This document shows positions 46,087 to 57,000 of a stretch of 64,000 nt of DNA, one piece after another. The stretch covers positions 620,001 to 684,000 of the forward strand of contig JAXHMK010000010.1 in the NCBI GenBank assembly GCA_034521495.1. The letters run 5' to 3'. The notes under the pieces were generated by a model that searched no databases, had not been told where the DNA came from, and saw only the letters and a program-made list of their open reading frames with translations. Source of the DNA: Balneolaceae bacterium (lineage in GTDB: Bacteria > Bacteroidota > Rhodothermia > Balneolales > Balneolaceae). Positions within the stretch are counted from its first letter, which is position 1. Every line of letters begins with the position of its first letter. Position numbers and translations under genes: made by a program.

Positions 46087-46340
46087 CTACCTCGGGGCAG
46101 AGCCCACGAGGTATCAACTTATAATCCAAATTTTTTTAACAATCTATGCACTTATTGTGAAGTGTCCCCCTTCGAAGGGGGCAATGGGGGATGATCATTT
46201 ATGCTTCAGAACCAAGACTTTGTCAATTCAAAACTCAGATAGTCATCCCCCAGCTCACTCTGTTCGCTTCCCCCTTCGAAGGGGGAATTTAGTCTTTTTC
46301 CGACCCAGAGGGTCGGGGAATTAAACCACTTTAGATTAAA
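46087..46340. repeat. Dispersed repeat family A, copy 2
   Basis: Same orientation and nearly the same sequence as 9251-9505, including the CTACCTCGGGGCAGAGCCCA start and the facing CCCCCTTC/GAAGGGGG palindromes. It lies 20 bases after the 25-bp inverted-repeat element. Confidence 0.85.
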
Positions 46341-46404
46341 AACCTGTTAATCTGACTTAAGCTAAAAGTCGCTCTGACTTATTGTGGACGATCACTTTTT
46401 TAAA

Positions 46405-46600
46405 CGCTAAACAAGTACCGAAGGTCTCCTTCGGAACACTGCGTCTGGAAGCTCTGCTTCTGATAAAATGTCTGAGCCTGGCTCTACGAAGCTTTAGCGT
46501 AGTTGATGACGAATCGTATGAGCTCAATACCAGAGCTTCGGATTGGCATTCCGCCCCGAATGGATGGCCATGCCAAAGGAGGACCTTCGGAACGAGTAAA
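46405..46600. repeat. Composite palindrome cluster
   Basis: Begins CGCTAAACAAGTACCGAAGG (family C end) and finishes CCTTCGGAACGAGTAAAA (the end type of the 24363 element), with nested TTCGGAAC and GAAGCTCTGCTTC palindromes. The next 260 bases up to the esterase stop hold no gene; a GGTTCTCTTTGAGGCAACTTG phrase there recurs in the 16605 region. Confidence 0.6.
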
Positions 46601-46869
46601 AGAATGGGTAAACTCTCATTTTGATTGGTAGAAAAAAATGTGTCCAAACGATTGGAATCATCGGAGTACACGTTTGTGCCCATAATTATGGGCACGTGAG
46701 CACGAGCGAGACGCTCGCGCCATAAGACTCGTATTACTTTAAGAGATTTCGGCTGACGATTGTCCCGTAGGGTTCTCTTTGAGGCAACTTGGAAGTGTCA
46801 CATCCCGAGGCTTCGGACCACTATTCAGCGAACTCTGGAAGGACCTATCGGACTCTTCCAGGTTCTCAG

Positions 46870-47739
46870 TTAATTCTTCATAAATCCATGTGAAACATAC
46901 TCTAACGCCATATAAAGTGCCGAGTGCCAGTATTCCCAGTCGTGACCGCCATCACGAACTCTGAACTGCAGCGGAATTCCCTTCTGCCTCATCTCCTCCA
47001 CGAAAGCGATGTTGGCATCAAACAGGAAATCGTCATCACCACAATCCACAAACCATCGAATCGATTTCAACTCTTCGACCGTTTCTTCATCTGCATTTGC
47101 TACAAAATTTACGGCACTCTCTTCACGAACGGTTCGGTTGAGTTCCCGGAATTTTGGATCATCCTGGTTGAGCCCCTCCCCTTCTCCGAGGGTCATCAGA
47201 GCACTCATCGCATAAACCGTTGAAAATTTATCTGGATATTTCTGACCATAGACAGTTGCACCACCGCCTCCCATCGAAAGTCCTGCAATTGCGGTGTTTT
47301 CTTTCCCGGTTTTCACCCGGTAATTCTCTTCGATATAGGGCATGAACTCATTAAAGAAATAATCTTCGTACGGCCATCCCTCCATGTTAAAATATCCGTC
47401 CCATTCAGTTCCGCCATCCGGCATTACGATGATCATTTCAACGGCCTTGTCTCCGTCAATCAAGCGGTTGGCTACATCCTGTACGTGTCCGCGCTCTACC
47501 CAATCTTTGTGATCTCCAAAAACGCCATGCAGCAAATACAATACTGGATAGGTTCTGTTTTCATCAACCGTATAGCTTTTTGGCAGATAGACGGAGTACC
47601 CCCGCTCCACGCCAAGGACTTCGCTTGTCATTGATTCAATTTTGGCCTCACCCTGTGGTGGTGCTTCCGGCATTTGGGCCGTTGCTGATTGAGTAAGAGC
47701 TACCAGTATTGCTGATAAAACGATTTTCTTAAATTTCAT
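46870..47739 (-). CDS. Secreted CE1-type esterase (esterase D family)
   Basis: A 289-residue alpha/beta hydrolase with a signal peptide (about 1-21, ending ATA-Q). Nucleophile elbow GLSMGG with Ser 155, oxyanion motif LLHGVFGDHKDW, acid in DCGDDDFL and catalytic His in GGHDWEYW (about 268). The family includes feruloyl/acetyl xylan esterases and S-formylglutathione hydrolases; secretion favours a carbohydrate-ester or general esterase role. It lies 49 bases downstream of the type B carboxylesterase gene on the same strand. Confidence 0.92.
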   Translation of the reverse strand: MKFKKIVLSAILVALTQSATAQMPEAPPQGEAKIESMTSEVLGVERGYSVYLPKSYTVDENRTYPVLYLLHGVFGDHKDWVERGHVQDVANRLIDGDKAVEMIIVMPDGGTEWDGYFNMEGWPYEDYFFNEFMPYIEENYRVKTGKENTAIAGLSMGGGGATVYGQKYPDKFSTVYAMSALMTLGEGEGLNQDDPKFRELNRTVREESAVNFVANADEETVEELKSIRWFVDCGDDDFLFDANIAFVEEMRQKGIPLQFRVRDGGHDWEYWHSALYMALEYVSHGFMKN

Positions 47740-47788
47740 TTGTTAATTCAGTGGGTTAATTAAAGTTGGTTTTGAATTTTATCTATTC

Positions 47789-49351
47789 CTAATTCATCCT
47801 TTCCATGTAGATTCTGTTAAGCAACTCAAGACGCTCTTTCATCGGAACTGTTGACACATGGATATTATCGCCAAAATAGATGGTTTGATAATCTCCGGAT
47901 TCTGCTTGTGGCCACTCTGGTAAACCTTCGCCATTGGGATCGCCATCCTCTGCAAAACTTGCCCAATATGATGACATCGTTTCAGCCAGCTTGTAATCTA
48001 TCTCTTCCCACGGGCGATCACTGGTATGAAGCGTGTTATAAGCGTAGGGAACTTCACCGGTATGAAAAGCACCAAAATCCTGCTGTTGATCTGTATATGG
48101 CAGATCTCGAGTGAAGTGATAGAGATAGACGGGAGAATCACCGGTTTGATTTTGCATTTGTGCCCATTTCCAGTTTTGCAACCCAAAGGTATTCAACATG
48201 CTAAGATCTTTTTGAGATCTCTGAGCTTCAGAGTCCGTTCCGGCAGGAAACAGGTCCAGAACTTCATCTGCATATTCTCCAAACTGGTCTTTTATATTCT
48301 GCCGAAATTGCCCGGTGGTAGGCGGCGGACCAAATGAGAAGCCTTCATCTTCATTCCAACCGGTCAGCAGTGGTACATCATTGTAATTTCCTTCAACAAA
48401 AAGTGTATAAATTGATTTGGGAATCACATATCCATCAATGATTGGAGAGCCAAACTGTCCTTGTGCGCTCAAAATTGAATCAGCCGGTAATTCTCGCAGT
48501 TCAGAAATTCCAGAAACTCCGAGTAATGAGTCAGCCTCCTGCCCTCTCTCTTCAGCACTGCTCAATGAATTGTCCATCGTCAAGCGTGCTGCAGGCAACA
48601 AGGCCGCACCGCTTTCTGCGATGGCTCCGTGGAAGAGTCCGCTGGCCAACGGCGAGGCTACCAAATAATTCACACTAAATGATCCGGCCGATTGTCCCGC
48701 AATCGTCACCCGATTTGGATCTCCTCCAAAATTGGAAATATTGTTTTGCACCCACTTTAACGCTGCAATCTGATCCATCAACCCATAATTTCCCGAAGCA
48801 TCGTTGGGAGACTCCTCTGTCAACTCAGGATGTGCCAGGAATCCAAACATCCCTACACGATAATTAATGGTTACAAACACCACATCTTTTTCGGCCATCT
48901 TTTCGCCATTGTAGATTGGAACCGAACCCGCACCACTGCTAAATCCACCTCCATGGATAAACACAATTACAGGTCGATTGGCATCAGCTGCCCCTTCTTT
49001 TGTCCAGATATTTAAATTCAGGCAATCCTCACTCATATTTCCCGCAGGGGCAATGAACTCTTGGGTCCACATTGAGAATGGAACCGGATCATCCTGCATA
49101 CAGATGGGGCCAAAATTGCCAGCATCTAATGTATCCTCCCATTCATCAGCGGGCTGAGGAGCTTTCCATCGTAAATCATCAATCGGAGCTTTTGCATATG
49201 GAATTCCTTTGTATGAATAGATGGCGGATTCTGAATCATAAGTACCTTCAACTGTACCTTTATCAGTGTCGACAAGAGTCTCAATATTTTTTGTAGGTTC
49301 ACATGCTTGAAATAAGAACAGAAAGAGGATCAGGTATCGAAAATAATTCAT
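47789..49351 (-). CDS. Type B carboxylesterase lipoprotein
   Basis: A 520-residue carboxylesterase (para-nitrobenzyl esterase type) with a lipoprotein signal (lipobox FQAC, Cys 17). Oxyanion HGGGF (133-137), nucleophile GQSAG with Ser 221, acid in NEDEG and catalytic His in GAFHTGEVPY. SEDCLNLNIWT is the family signature. It and the CE1 esterase form a two-gene secreted esterase unit; substrates unknown. Confidence 0.93.
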   Translation of the reverse strand: MNYFRYLILFLFLFQACEPTKNIETLVDTDKGTVEGTYDSESAIYSYKGIPYAKAPIDDLRWKAPQPADEWEDTLDAGNFGPICMQDDPVPFSMWTQEFIAPAGNMSEDCLNLNIWTKEGAADANRPVIVFIHGGGFSSGAGSVPIYNGEKMAEKDVVFVTINYRVGMFGFLAHPELTEESPNDASGNYGLMDQIAALKWVQNNISNFGGDPNRVTIAGQSAGSFSVNYLVASPLASGLFHGAIAESGAALLPAARLTMDNSLSSAEERGQEADSLLGVSGISELRELPADSILSAQGQFGSPIIDGYVIPKSIYTLFVEGNYNDVPLLTGWNEDEGFSFGPPPTTGQFRQNIKDQFGEYADEVLDLFPAGTDSEAQRSQKDLSMLNTFGLQNWKWAQMQNQTGDSPVYLYHFTRDLPYTDQQQDFGAFHTGEVPYAYNTLHTSDRPWEEIDYKLAETMSSYWASFAEDGDPNGEGLPEWPQAESGDYQTIYFGDNIHVSTVPMKERLELLNRIYMERMN

Positions 49352-49597
49352 AACCGATTTACTAAAGATTGGTCAACCTGTATATATTATTGTTACAGTA
49401 TTAAACAATAGTAAATATTTAAAATCCAGATAACAAAAATAATTGTAGAATTTTGATTAAAGTGGTTTAATTTTATAAATCTTTACATTCATCGATGTTT
49501 AAATAACCCGGCTGTCACGCTGAATCATTTACTTAAAAATACCGACTGGCAATCCATCCTCAGAAAATGGTGGGCTACTATTATTCTGATACCGTTC

Positions 49598-50128
49598 ATG
49601 CTGTACCAGATTCACCAGGCTTATTGGACACTCAACTTCAATATTTTTTTCAGCATCACCTATTCATTTCCCTTTCCTGTAAATATTGAGAAGTTTCTGG
49701 TAAGCAATTTTTTATTGATTGTACACGAGGCCGGTCACACATTCTTCAGTATTTTCGGATCACGTATTTTTACTATTCTCGGAGGGTCTCTGAATGAAAT
49801 TCTACTTCCTCTGTTGATTGTCATTTTCACCCTCATCAATCGATACATACAAGGCTCACAATTTTCTCTCTATCTTTTCGGAACAGCCTGGTTTAGTGTG
49901 GCTTTTTATGCGGCCGACGGAGCGCAGCGACAATTACCTCTCATTGGAAATCTTGGGAAAGAATCACACGATTGGCATAATCTTCTGAGACATTATAATC
50001 TGCTGGAATATGATGGCTCAGTTGCTCTCACATTTATGATAATCGGGATCATACTATATGTAGCCGCACTTTCAGTTCCAATTTGGCTAAAAAGTTATGA
50101 AACGGCAGATCTCGATCTGAACTTATAG
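49598..50128 (+). CDS. Multi-spanning membrane protein with HEAGH motif
   Basis: At least 176 residues with five or six membrane helices. HEAGHTFFSIFG near residue 48 is an HExxH zinc motif placed at a membrane helix, as in M50/site-2-type proteases, but the second M50 motif (NxxPxxxLDG) is absent, so proteolysis is uncertain. The frame stays open upstream to before 49480 without any ATG, and the upstream residues (NTDWQSILRKWWATI) look like real protein, so translation may start earlier at a rare codon, or the gene may be damaged at its 5' end. It precedes lycopene cyclase by about 310 bases. Confidence 0.65.
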   Translation: MLYQIHQAYWTLNFNIFFSITYSFPFPVNIEKFLVSNFLLIVHEAGHTFFSIFGSRIFTILGGSLNEILLPLLIVIFTLINRYIQGSQFSLYLFGTAWFSVAFYAADGAQRQLPLIGNLGKESHDWHNLLRHYNLLEYDGSVALTFMIIGIILYVAALSVPIWLKSYETADLDLNL

Positions 50129-50438
50129 TTGACCCGGATTATGCACCAAGAAATTTGGTTGTACACAAGGCGAAGAGGAAATGGTGACGGAAGGGTACCT
50201 GAGTACCCTGAGTATAGCATTTCAACTTCAACGCAGTGCACGGGCAAATTTCGTAGCCATTTACCACAACACTCAAAATTGAGCTACCATCATTTTCCCA
50301 TACAAAAAAAACATCAGTAACTTAACTTCTATTTTATACTTTTTCGTGAATGATTCGGGTTAAATTAACAGTTGGTGAACGGACATATAGCGATGGGAGT
50401 TACGTCACTACATTTATGAATTACTAATCAAAGTATCA
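50129..50438. other. Intergenic region before lycopene cyclase
   Basis: About 310 bases; a 63-codon frame exists but its composition looks non-coding. Nothing else recognised. Confidence 0.35.
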
Positions 50439-51617
50439 GTGCCTGATCAGAAGAATTTCGATATAATTATTGCAGGAGCAGGAGCTGCAGGACTAAGTTT
50501 GCTTTGGCGAATTCTTGATTCTTCCTTGCTAAATAATCGGGAAATTTTACTTATCGATCAGTCATTAGAACCCGCCAACGATAAAACATGGTGTTTTTGG
50601 GAGGATCTTACCTTACCTGATGAAGAACTGATCCATCATGCCTGGGATCGACTATTTATAAGAATAGACGGCCAAAATTATGAAGAGAGACTCAAAAAAT
50701 ACCAGTACAAATGTCTAAGAAGTGAAGATTTTTGTGGATATATATTGGAGATGGCTAAGAATAGCAGTCAGGTCACTTTTTTAGAGGCCGATGTGAAAGG
50801 CTTTACAAGTGATGGTAACTGCGGACAGGTATATACATCCAAAGGGGATTATAATTCTCAGAAAATTTTTCAAAGCGTTTTAAAACCTTCAGGATTTAAT
50901 AATCTAAAAGTTGATATCTCCTTAATTCAACATTTCCTGGGATGGGAAATAACTTGTAAGCAAGAGATGTTCGATCCCAAAACTCCAATTTTTATGGATT
51001 TTGAGGTTCCTCAAATGAATGGGATTTCATTTATCTACCTGTTACCATTCTCAAAACGAAAAGCCCTTGTGGAGTACACCATTTTCTCAGAAGAATTAAT
51101 CCCAAAAGATCAATACAGAAAACAAATCAGAGAATATTTAAGATCGAACTATAATTTACAAGCTGATGATTTTTCTTATTCACGTGAAGAGTTTGGGGGT
51201 ATCCCGATGGAAGATCGAAGATACCCTTCTACATATTGCGACTATGTATGGAATATTGGCACTGTTGGCGGATTTGCCAAACCCTCAACCGGTTATATGT
51301 TCAGCAGAATTCAAAAACGCAGTTCAGAAATCGTAAAAGCTCTGGAAACAGGAGATAAGATACCTGAGGATCGAGCTTCATCCTATCGATTTAGAGTCTA
51401 TGACGAGATGATGCTCTATCTACTCGCTTATGAAAAAAATAATGCATTGGAAGTATTTAAGTGTTTGTTTCAAAAAAACAAATTCGATCAAGTGCTTCAA
51501 TTTTTGTCGGAGGAATCTACATTTGCTCTTGAACTATCTATCTTTTCCAAGATGCCCTATATACCATTTTTTAGATCGATCTATAAAATGAAACACCGCA
51601 TTTTTTCGGGTGTTTAG
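50439..51617 (+). CDS. crtY: Lycopene cyclase
   Basis: FAD/NAD(P)H-dependent lycopene beta-cyclase, closing end rings of carotenoids. The 392-residue protein has the N-terminal dinucleotide motif IIAGAGAAGLSLLWRIL, the cyclase signature NDKTWCFW, QHFLGWEI, FMDFEVP, FIYLLPFS...ALVEYT, FGGIPM and IGTVGGFAKPSTGY. The start is GTG at 50439, directly before the FAD motif. It is not next to the other carotenoid gene (24533), so the pathway is dispersed. Confidence 0.92.
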   Translation: MPDQKNFDIIIAGAGAAGLSLLWRILDSSLLNNREILLIDQSLEPANDKTWCFWEDLTLPDEELIHHAWDRLFIRIDGQNYEERLKKYQYKCLRSEDFCGYILEMAKNSSQVTFLEADVKGFTSDGNCGQVYTSKGDYNSQKIFQSVLKPSGFNNLKVDISLIQHFLGWEITCKQEMFDPKTPIFMDFEVPQMNGISFIYLLPFSKRKALVEYTIFSEELIPKDQYRKQIREYLRSNYNLQADDFSYSREEFGGIPMEDRRYPSTYCDYVWNIGTVGGFAKPSTGYMFSRIQKRSSEIVKALETGDKIPEDRASSYRFRVYDEMMLYLLAYEKNNALEVFKCLFQKNKFDQVLQFLSEESTFALELSIFSKMPYIPFFRSIYKMKHRIFSGV

Positions 51618-51765
51618 TTTTTTCTGTTAAGTAAATCTCACAATATAAAATTGTAGAATTTTACACGTTTAAATTTTAATATTATCGAAATTTTGATTTA
51701 AGTTATGAGCTGTTTATTGACTATGAATCAATCTGCTCTTTCTATTTTATCCTTTGAAAGGATAT

Positions 51766-51891
51766 GAAGGTTTCGAACCGTGGTTATTGGTCAATCTGAA
51801 CTCGATTCAGATTCTCCATTCATCTTTACAGCCAGTATCTGGAGATCCCGAATCAAGTTCAGGATGACGGTCAGAGTTTTGCAAAGCCTTC
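51766..51891. repeat. MITE-like element, family B, copy 3
   Basis: Internal sequence (GGTCAATCTGAACTCG..., GCCAGTATCTGGAGATC, CAGGATGACGGTCAGAG) is close to copy 1; the right end GTTTTGCAAAGCCTTC is intact and the left end GAAGGTTTCGAACC is degraded. A clean 5-bp duplication is not seen. Confidence 0.7.
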
Positions 51892-52014
51892 TATGAATCG
51901 AACTAATTAAATTTGTAATTTTAATTAAGTTACTTGACTCAAATTTATTAAATCATTTTATTAATGAGTTCAAGTACATAAAGCTTTTTTGGGTCTTATA
52001 CATTTGGGGTAAAA

Positions 52015-53139
52015 ATGAATAATTGGGTAAAATTATCCTTATCGCTGGGTTTGTTATCTCTCATCTTCATTGGGAGTTGCAATGAAACCGGAAGTTCCGG
52101 TCAGGTAAAACTGCATCCGGGCGACAATTTCCAACAGGCAAATGATAATTTTCCTGCAGGAACTGTATTTGTAGTTACTTCCGGTATTCATGAAGGACAA
52201 CGAATTCATAATCCAAAAAATGGCAATGTATGGTTGGGAGAACAAGGCGCGGTATTAGATGGTCAAGACAAGATTAAAGCAGCGTTCACCGGGAAAGCTG
52301 TTAATGTTAAGATCCAGGGAATTGAAATTCGCAACTATACTGATAATGGCATCTATTTTGACGCTGGCGAGAAAGTTCAATTTAAACGACTACGCATCAC
52401 TGATACCGGCTCGGGAACCGGAGAACTAAATGGTGCTATTCGGCTCAATGATGTGTCAGATATTACCGTCTCTCATAGTCATTTTGAGAGAGTATCGTCC
52501 GGTATTTTGCCAACCGATTGCGAAGGGCCGGTATTGATAGATTGGAATACCGGAATTAACGTTGGCAGAAATTTCGTACAGCTGGGTAAATGCACAGGAG
52601 CAAATATCCGCATTGAATATAATACCATGGAAAGACGTGGAGACTACCTCAGACCTGGTGCCCAGGATGTTGAAGACTGGATATCAGTTTACAGATCAAG
52701 GGGTACAGAAAACAGTCCCATCCAAATAAAATATAATCGGGCAAGAGGGCACGGACATTCTAAATATGGCTCGTTCATCATGCTGGGTGATGCTGGCGGA
52801 CGGCACCAGGTTGCTGAAGGAAACGTTGGCGTGACTCCGGGACAGGTTGGAATTGGAATTGCCGGCGGCGAAGATATTAAAGTGAATAATAATCTTCTAT
52901 ACAGTGATGAATGGAAAGACAGCAATATAGCTCTTTACTCTGCAGATTACAGTGAACCGGAACCCTGTGATGATCATGTTATCACTAATAATCGTACACT
53001 TTGGTATCACAGAACCGGGGTTCAAAATAACCTCTGGACTGATAAGCGCTGCGATCCGGTTGTTGAGAATAATTTATATCCTGATTACAGTCTAAACCAT
53101 AGTATTTGGGAGTCTTCTAAAGCCGCACGACCAAACTAA
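52015..53139 (+). CDS. Right-handed beta-helix lipoprotein
   Basis: A 374-residue lipoprotein (lipobox GSC, Cys 22) built of parallel beta-helix repeats: runs such as VNVKIQGIEIRNYTDNGIYF, ITVSHSHFERV, IRIEYNTMERR and IKVNNNLLY. This fold is typical of polysaccharide lyases and sugar-binding proteins; catalytic residues cannot be assigned by eye. It stands alone, just after a MITE copy. Confidence 0.82.
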   Translation: MNNWVKLSLSLGLLSLIFIGSCNETGSSGQVKLHPGDNFQQANDNFPAGTVFVVTSGIHEGQRIHNPKNGNVWLGEQGAVLDGQDKIKAAFTGKAVNVKIQGIEIRNYTDNGIYFDAGEKVQFKRLRITDTGSGTGELNGAIRLNDVSDITVSHSHFERVSSGILPTDCEGPVLIDWNTGINVGRNFVQLGKCTGANIRIEYNTMERRGDYLRPGAQDVEDWISVYRSRGTENSPIQIKYNRARGHGHSKYGSFIMLGDAGGRHQVAEGNVGVTPGQVGIGIAGGEDIKVNNNLLYSDEWKDSNIALYSADYSEPEPCDDHVITNNRTLWYHRTGVQNNLWTDKRCDPVVENNLYPDYSLNHSIWESSKAARPN

Positions 53140-53153
53140 ATGATAGGCACTAA

Positions 53154-53864
53154 TTAAGAACCTATTCCCTCAAAAAGGCTGTCCAATCTTCCATCAATAT
53201 TCTCTCCAAAAATTTCGAAGGGAACCTTGTGGTTCACCACCTCTTTCACATTACTCGCCTCAATCACTTCCTGGTAGGTTTCATAACAGTCGAGTGCTTT
53301 TCTGAACTTATGCATATCCTCTTCAGAACACTTTTCAATAAACTTAATCTCTTCATCATCGGAAACTTCAAGCCTGAATTTCCCATCAAGATCCACCTCT
53401 CCCATTCGTGTAAATAGTGCCAGTCTTTTGGGATACTTCTCTCCCTCCTCTTTCATCTTACAGAAAACTCGTTTCACTACGGCATGCGTCACTAAATGAT
53501 CGTGAAAACCACTCACTCCGTGTACGGCATACGTGACAAGAACATCTGGTTCAATTTTACTGATATGTGTTTCAATATGATCTTCAATCTCAATTGGATT
53601 TAGATTTTTCAATTCCCCATCCGGCAGATCAAGAACTTCCATACCCGTTAAACCAAGTACATCTTGCACACACAACATCTCCTCATAGCGAATTTGTCCC
53701 ATCTTTTTCTTATCCACTCCCAGTTTGAAGCGTTGTTTGGTGGCTTCACCCTTGGTAAGAGTTAATAAATACACTTCATGGCCCTGGCGGAGTTGAGCAG
53801 ATATGGCCGGTGCAGGACCAAAGGATTCATCATCCGGATGGGGGAAAATATATAAGACTTTCAT
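53154..53864 (-). CDS. PIG-L/LmbE-family deacetylase (BshB-like)
   Basis: A 236-residue cytosolic zinc deacetylase. Motifs: FPHPDDESFGPAPAI (zinc His/Asp/Asp), EEMLCVQDVLGL, LDLPDGEL and VSGFHDHLVTHAVVKR (third zinc His). It has no signal peptide, unlike the exported member at 30792. The layout resembles BshB deacetylases of bacillithiol synthesis, but mycothiol- or sugar-type substrates are equally possible. Confidence 0.88.
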   Translation of the reverse strand: MKVLYIFPHPDDESFGPAPAISAQLRQGHEVYLLTLTKGEATKQRFKLGVDKKKMGQIRYEEMLCVQDVLGLTGMEVLDLPDGELKNLNPIEIEDHIETHISKIEPDVLVTYAVHGVSGFHDHLVTHAVVKRVFCKMKEEGEKYPKRLALFTRMGEVDLDGKFRLEVSDDEEIKFIEKCSEEDMHKFRKALDCYETYQEVIEASNVKEVVNHKVPFEIFGENIDGRLDSLFEGIGS

Positions 53865-53940
53865 TTTTGTGTGTGTTTCAAAGATTAAAAATAGCGATAC
53901 CTACATATTATAATTCGTTATTCAATAAAATCGATTCATA

Positions 53941-53983
53941 AAAAAACCCACCACCCCGAAACATCGGGAACGGCGGGTTTTTA
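53941..53983 (-). terminator. Terminator of nrdJ
   Basis: A two-part hairpin: AACCCACC against GGCGGGTT, and inside it CCCGA against TCGGG. The minus-strand read is followed by a T run. It lies about 65 bases after the nrdJ stop. Confidence 0.8.
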
Positions 53984-54046
53984 TTTTCGTCTAAATCAAG
54001 ACTTCATTTCCGTCAAACTCCTGACGGTAACGTAACGGTCAAATGA

Positions 54047-57000
54047 TCAGGAGCACCCTGTTGTAGAGCCGCAGGTCATGCATTTTAAACATGTGCCGTT
54101 TCGGATCATTGTCATGCTCCCGCACTCAGAGCAAGAGTCGCCTGTGTAACCCAATTGTTTTGCCCTGTCGTAATCAGATTCAGCATCATCTTCTTGTTGA
54201 TACTGCTCTTTCTGAATGACGTTGGCACCTTCATTTACCGTTTTTGTTTTATTTTTTGTTTGAGACTTTTTTGCAACTTCATCAGCAAGCTCCTCCTCTT
54301 CGGACGGCCGAAGTTTTCTTTTTAAAATATCTTCAGGAGCAACATGAGCCAGATCTTCTCGTCCAAGATAGGTAACTGCAAGTTCCCTGAAGATGTAGTC
54401 GATAACGGATGTTGTCATCTTCACATGAGGGCTGCCATTAACCATTCCGCTTGGCTCGAACTTGGTGAATGTAAATGCATCCACAAACTCTTCGAGAGGA
54501 ACACCGTGCTGCAAGCCAAGTGAAATGGCAATTGCAAAGCAGTTGGTCAAACTTCTGAAAGCAGCACCTTCACGATGCATATCAATGAAGATTTCTCCAA
54601 GTTGGCCATTTTCATATTCACCGGTTCGCAGGTAAACACTCTGTCCGCCTATTTTCACTTTCTGTGTATAACCGTTTCTTCTGAATGGAAGCCGCTTACG
54701 CCGTGCCACATACTTGTGAATAATTTTTTCAGCGGTTTGAACCACTTTATCTTGCGCTGAAGCTGTATCTTCATCTTCATCCTCGAGCTCTTCAATTACA
54801 TCATTCATAGAGTTCAAAGGCTGACTCAGCTTCGAGCCATCGCGATAAAGCGCATTGGCTTTCAGCATTTTTTCCCAAGACTGCATATAGGCATCTTTGA
54901 AATCCTCAACCGTAGCTTCATTTGGCAAGTTAATGGTCTTTGAAATTGCGCCGGAGATGAATGGCTGTGCTGCCGCCATCATATTAATGTGACCTTCAGC
55001 CGAAATAAAACGTTTCCCAATTCTTCCGCACTTATTCGCGCAATCAAATACAGGATAATCTTTTTCCTTCAGATGAGGAGCCCCTTCAATCGTCATCGTT
55101 CCACAAACATAATCGTTGGCATCCTGAATCTGATCTTTTGAAAATCCGAGATATCGAAGCATATCAAAATTATGATCAGAGAGTTGATCCTCCGAAAGGC
55201 CAAGCACATCTTTACAGAAATCCTCACCCAGTGTCCAGTGGTTAAAGGCAAATTTGATGTCAAAACTTCCGGGCAGAGCTTCTTCAATTGCTTCCAGTTT
55301 TTCGTCCGTAAATCCTTTCTCTTTAAGAGTTTCAGGATTGATATGCGGACAACCTTCAAGTGCACCCGAACCCTTGGCATAATTAATGATATCATCAATC
55401 TCATTCTTCTTATAACCAAGATTCTTGAGAGCAAGAGGCACACTTTGATTAATGATCTTGAAGTATCCACCACCGGCCAGTTTCTTAAATTTCACCAGGG
55501 CAAAATCAGGCTCAATTCCGGTAGTGTCGCAATCCATCACCAATCCAATGGTTCCGGTTGGAGCAATAACTGTAACCTGTGCATTTCGATATCCGTTCTT
55601 TTCTCCCAATTCCACGGCTGCATCGGCATTTTTACGGGCAGCGTTCAAGAGATATGCCGGGCAATGATCTTCACTGATTCCCATTGGTGTAATGGTTAGC
55701 CCTTCATACGCCTCATCGTCGGCATCATAAGCAGCTCGTTTGTGATTTCTGAGTACCCGCAGCATATGCTCTTTATTTCTTTCGTATCCTTCAAAAGGTC
55801 CAAGCTCGCCGGCCAGTTCGGCACTTGTTTCGTATGCTTTCATGTGCATCATACAAGTAAGTGCGCCGGCAATTGCACATCCCTTTTCACTGTCATAAGG
55901 AACACCCTGTACCATCAACGCTGCACCAATATTTGCAAAGCCAAGGCCCAGTGTTCGGAATACGTAGGAAAGTTCTGCTATCTCTTTGGATGGGAACTGC
56001 GCCATCAATACAGCTATTTCAAGTACAACCGTCCAGAGTCTTGAAGCGTGACGAATAGATTCAACATCAAATTCGCTGCAATCTTCATCTTTAAAATATT
56101 TCATCAAATTCAATGATGCGAGATTACAGGCCGTATTATCGAGGAACATATACTCCGAACAGGGATTACTCGCATTAATCGGACCATCTTCCGGGCAGGT
56201 GTGCCACTCGTTAATTGTATCGTGATACTGCGCACCGGGATCGGCGCAAGACCAAGCCGCATAACTTATCTGATCCCACAAATCCCGGGCATCCAGTGTT
56301 TTCATCGGCTCAGGTTCTCTGCCCTCTTTTTTTGCATTCTTTCGTTCAACTCTGCCATAAAGGTTCCACTCTTTGTCATCTACAACAGCGTTCATAAAGC
56401 TATTGGGCACACGAACGGAGTTGTTAGAATTTTGTCCGCTCACCGTAGCATAAGCTTCCGAATTCCAGTCGGTATCATAGGTATCAAATTCAATATCAGT
56501 GAAACCCTGTCCGGCTAATTGGATCACGCGCTCAATATAATTCAGTGGCACCTGATCGCGTTTTGCCTGTTTAATCGCCTTGCCGAGATCTTCATTTTTA
56601 ATGGGGTCACGACTCACAGCACCATTGTATGTTTTCCCATCAATTTCTACAGGCTCATTGCAAAGGTTGATAATTTTTTTGAGATGCTTTTGCGTGATTT
56701 TTGAACCTGCCACAATTGCTGCAACTTTCTGCTCTTCACGAACTTTCCAGGTGATGTACTCTTCAATATCGGGATGATCGAGATCGAGCGTAACCATTTT
56801 TGCTGCCCGCCGTGTCGTACCACCAGATTTTATCGCACCAGCTGCACGATCTCCAATTTTCAGGAAACTCATCAAACCGGATGATTTTCCCCCGCCACTC
56901 AAAGGCTCATTTTCACCTCGGATTTTTGAAAAATTACTTCCTGTTCCTGAACCATATTTAAAAAGTCTTGCTTCACGGACCCAGAGATCCATAATTCCAC

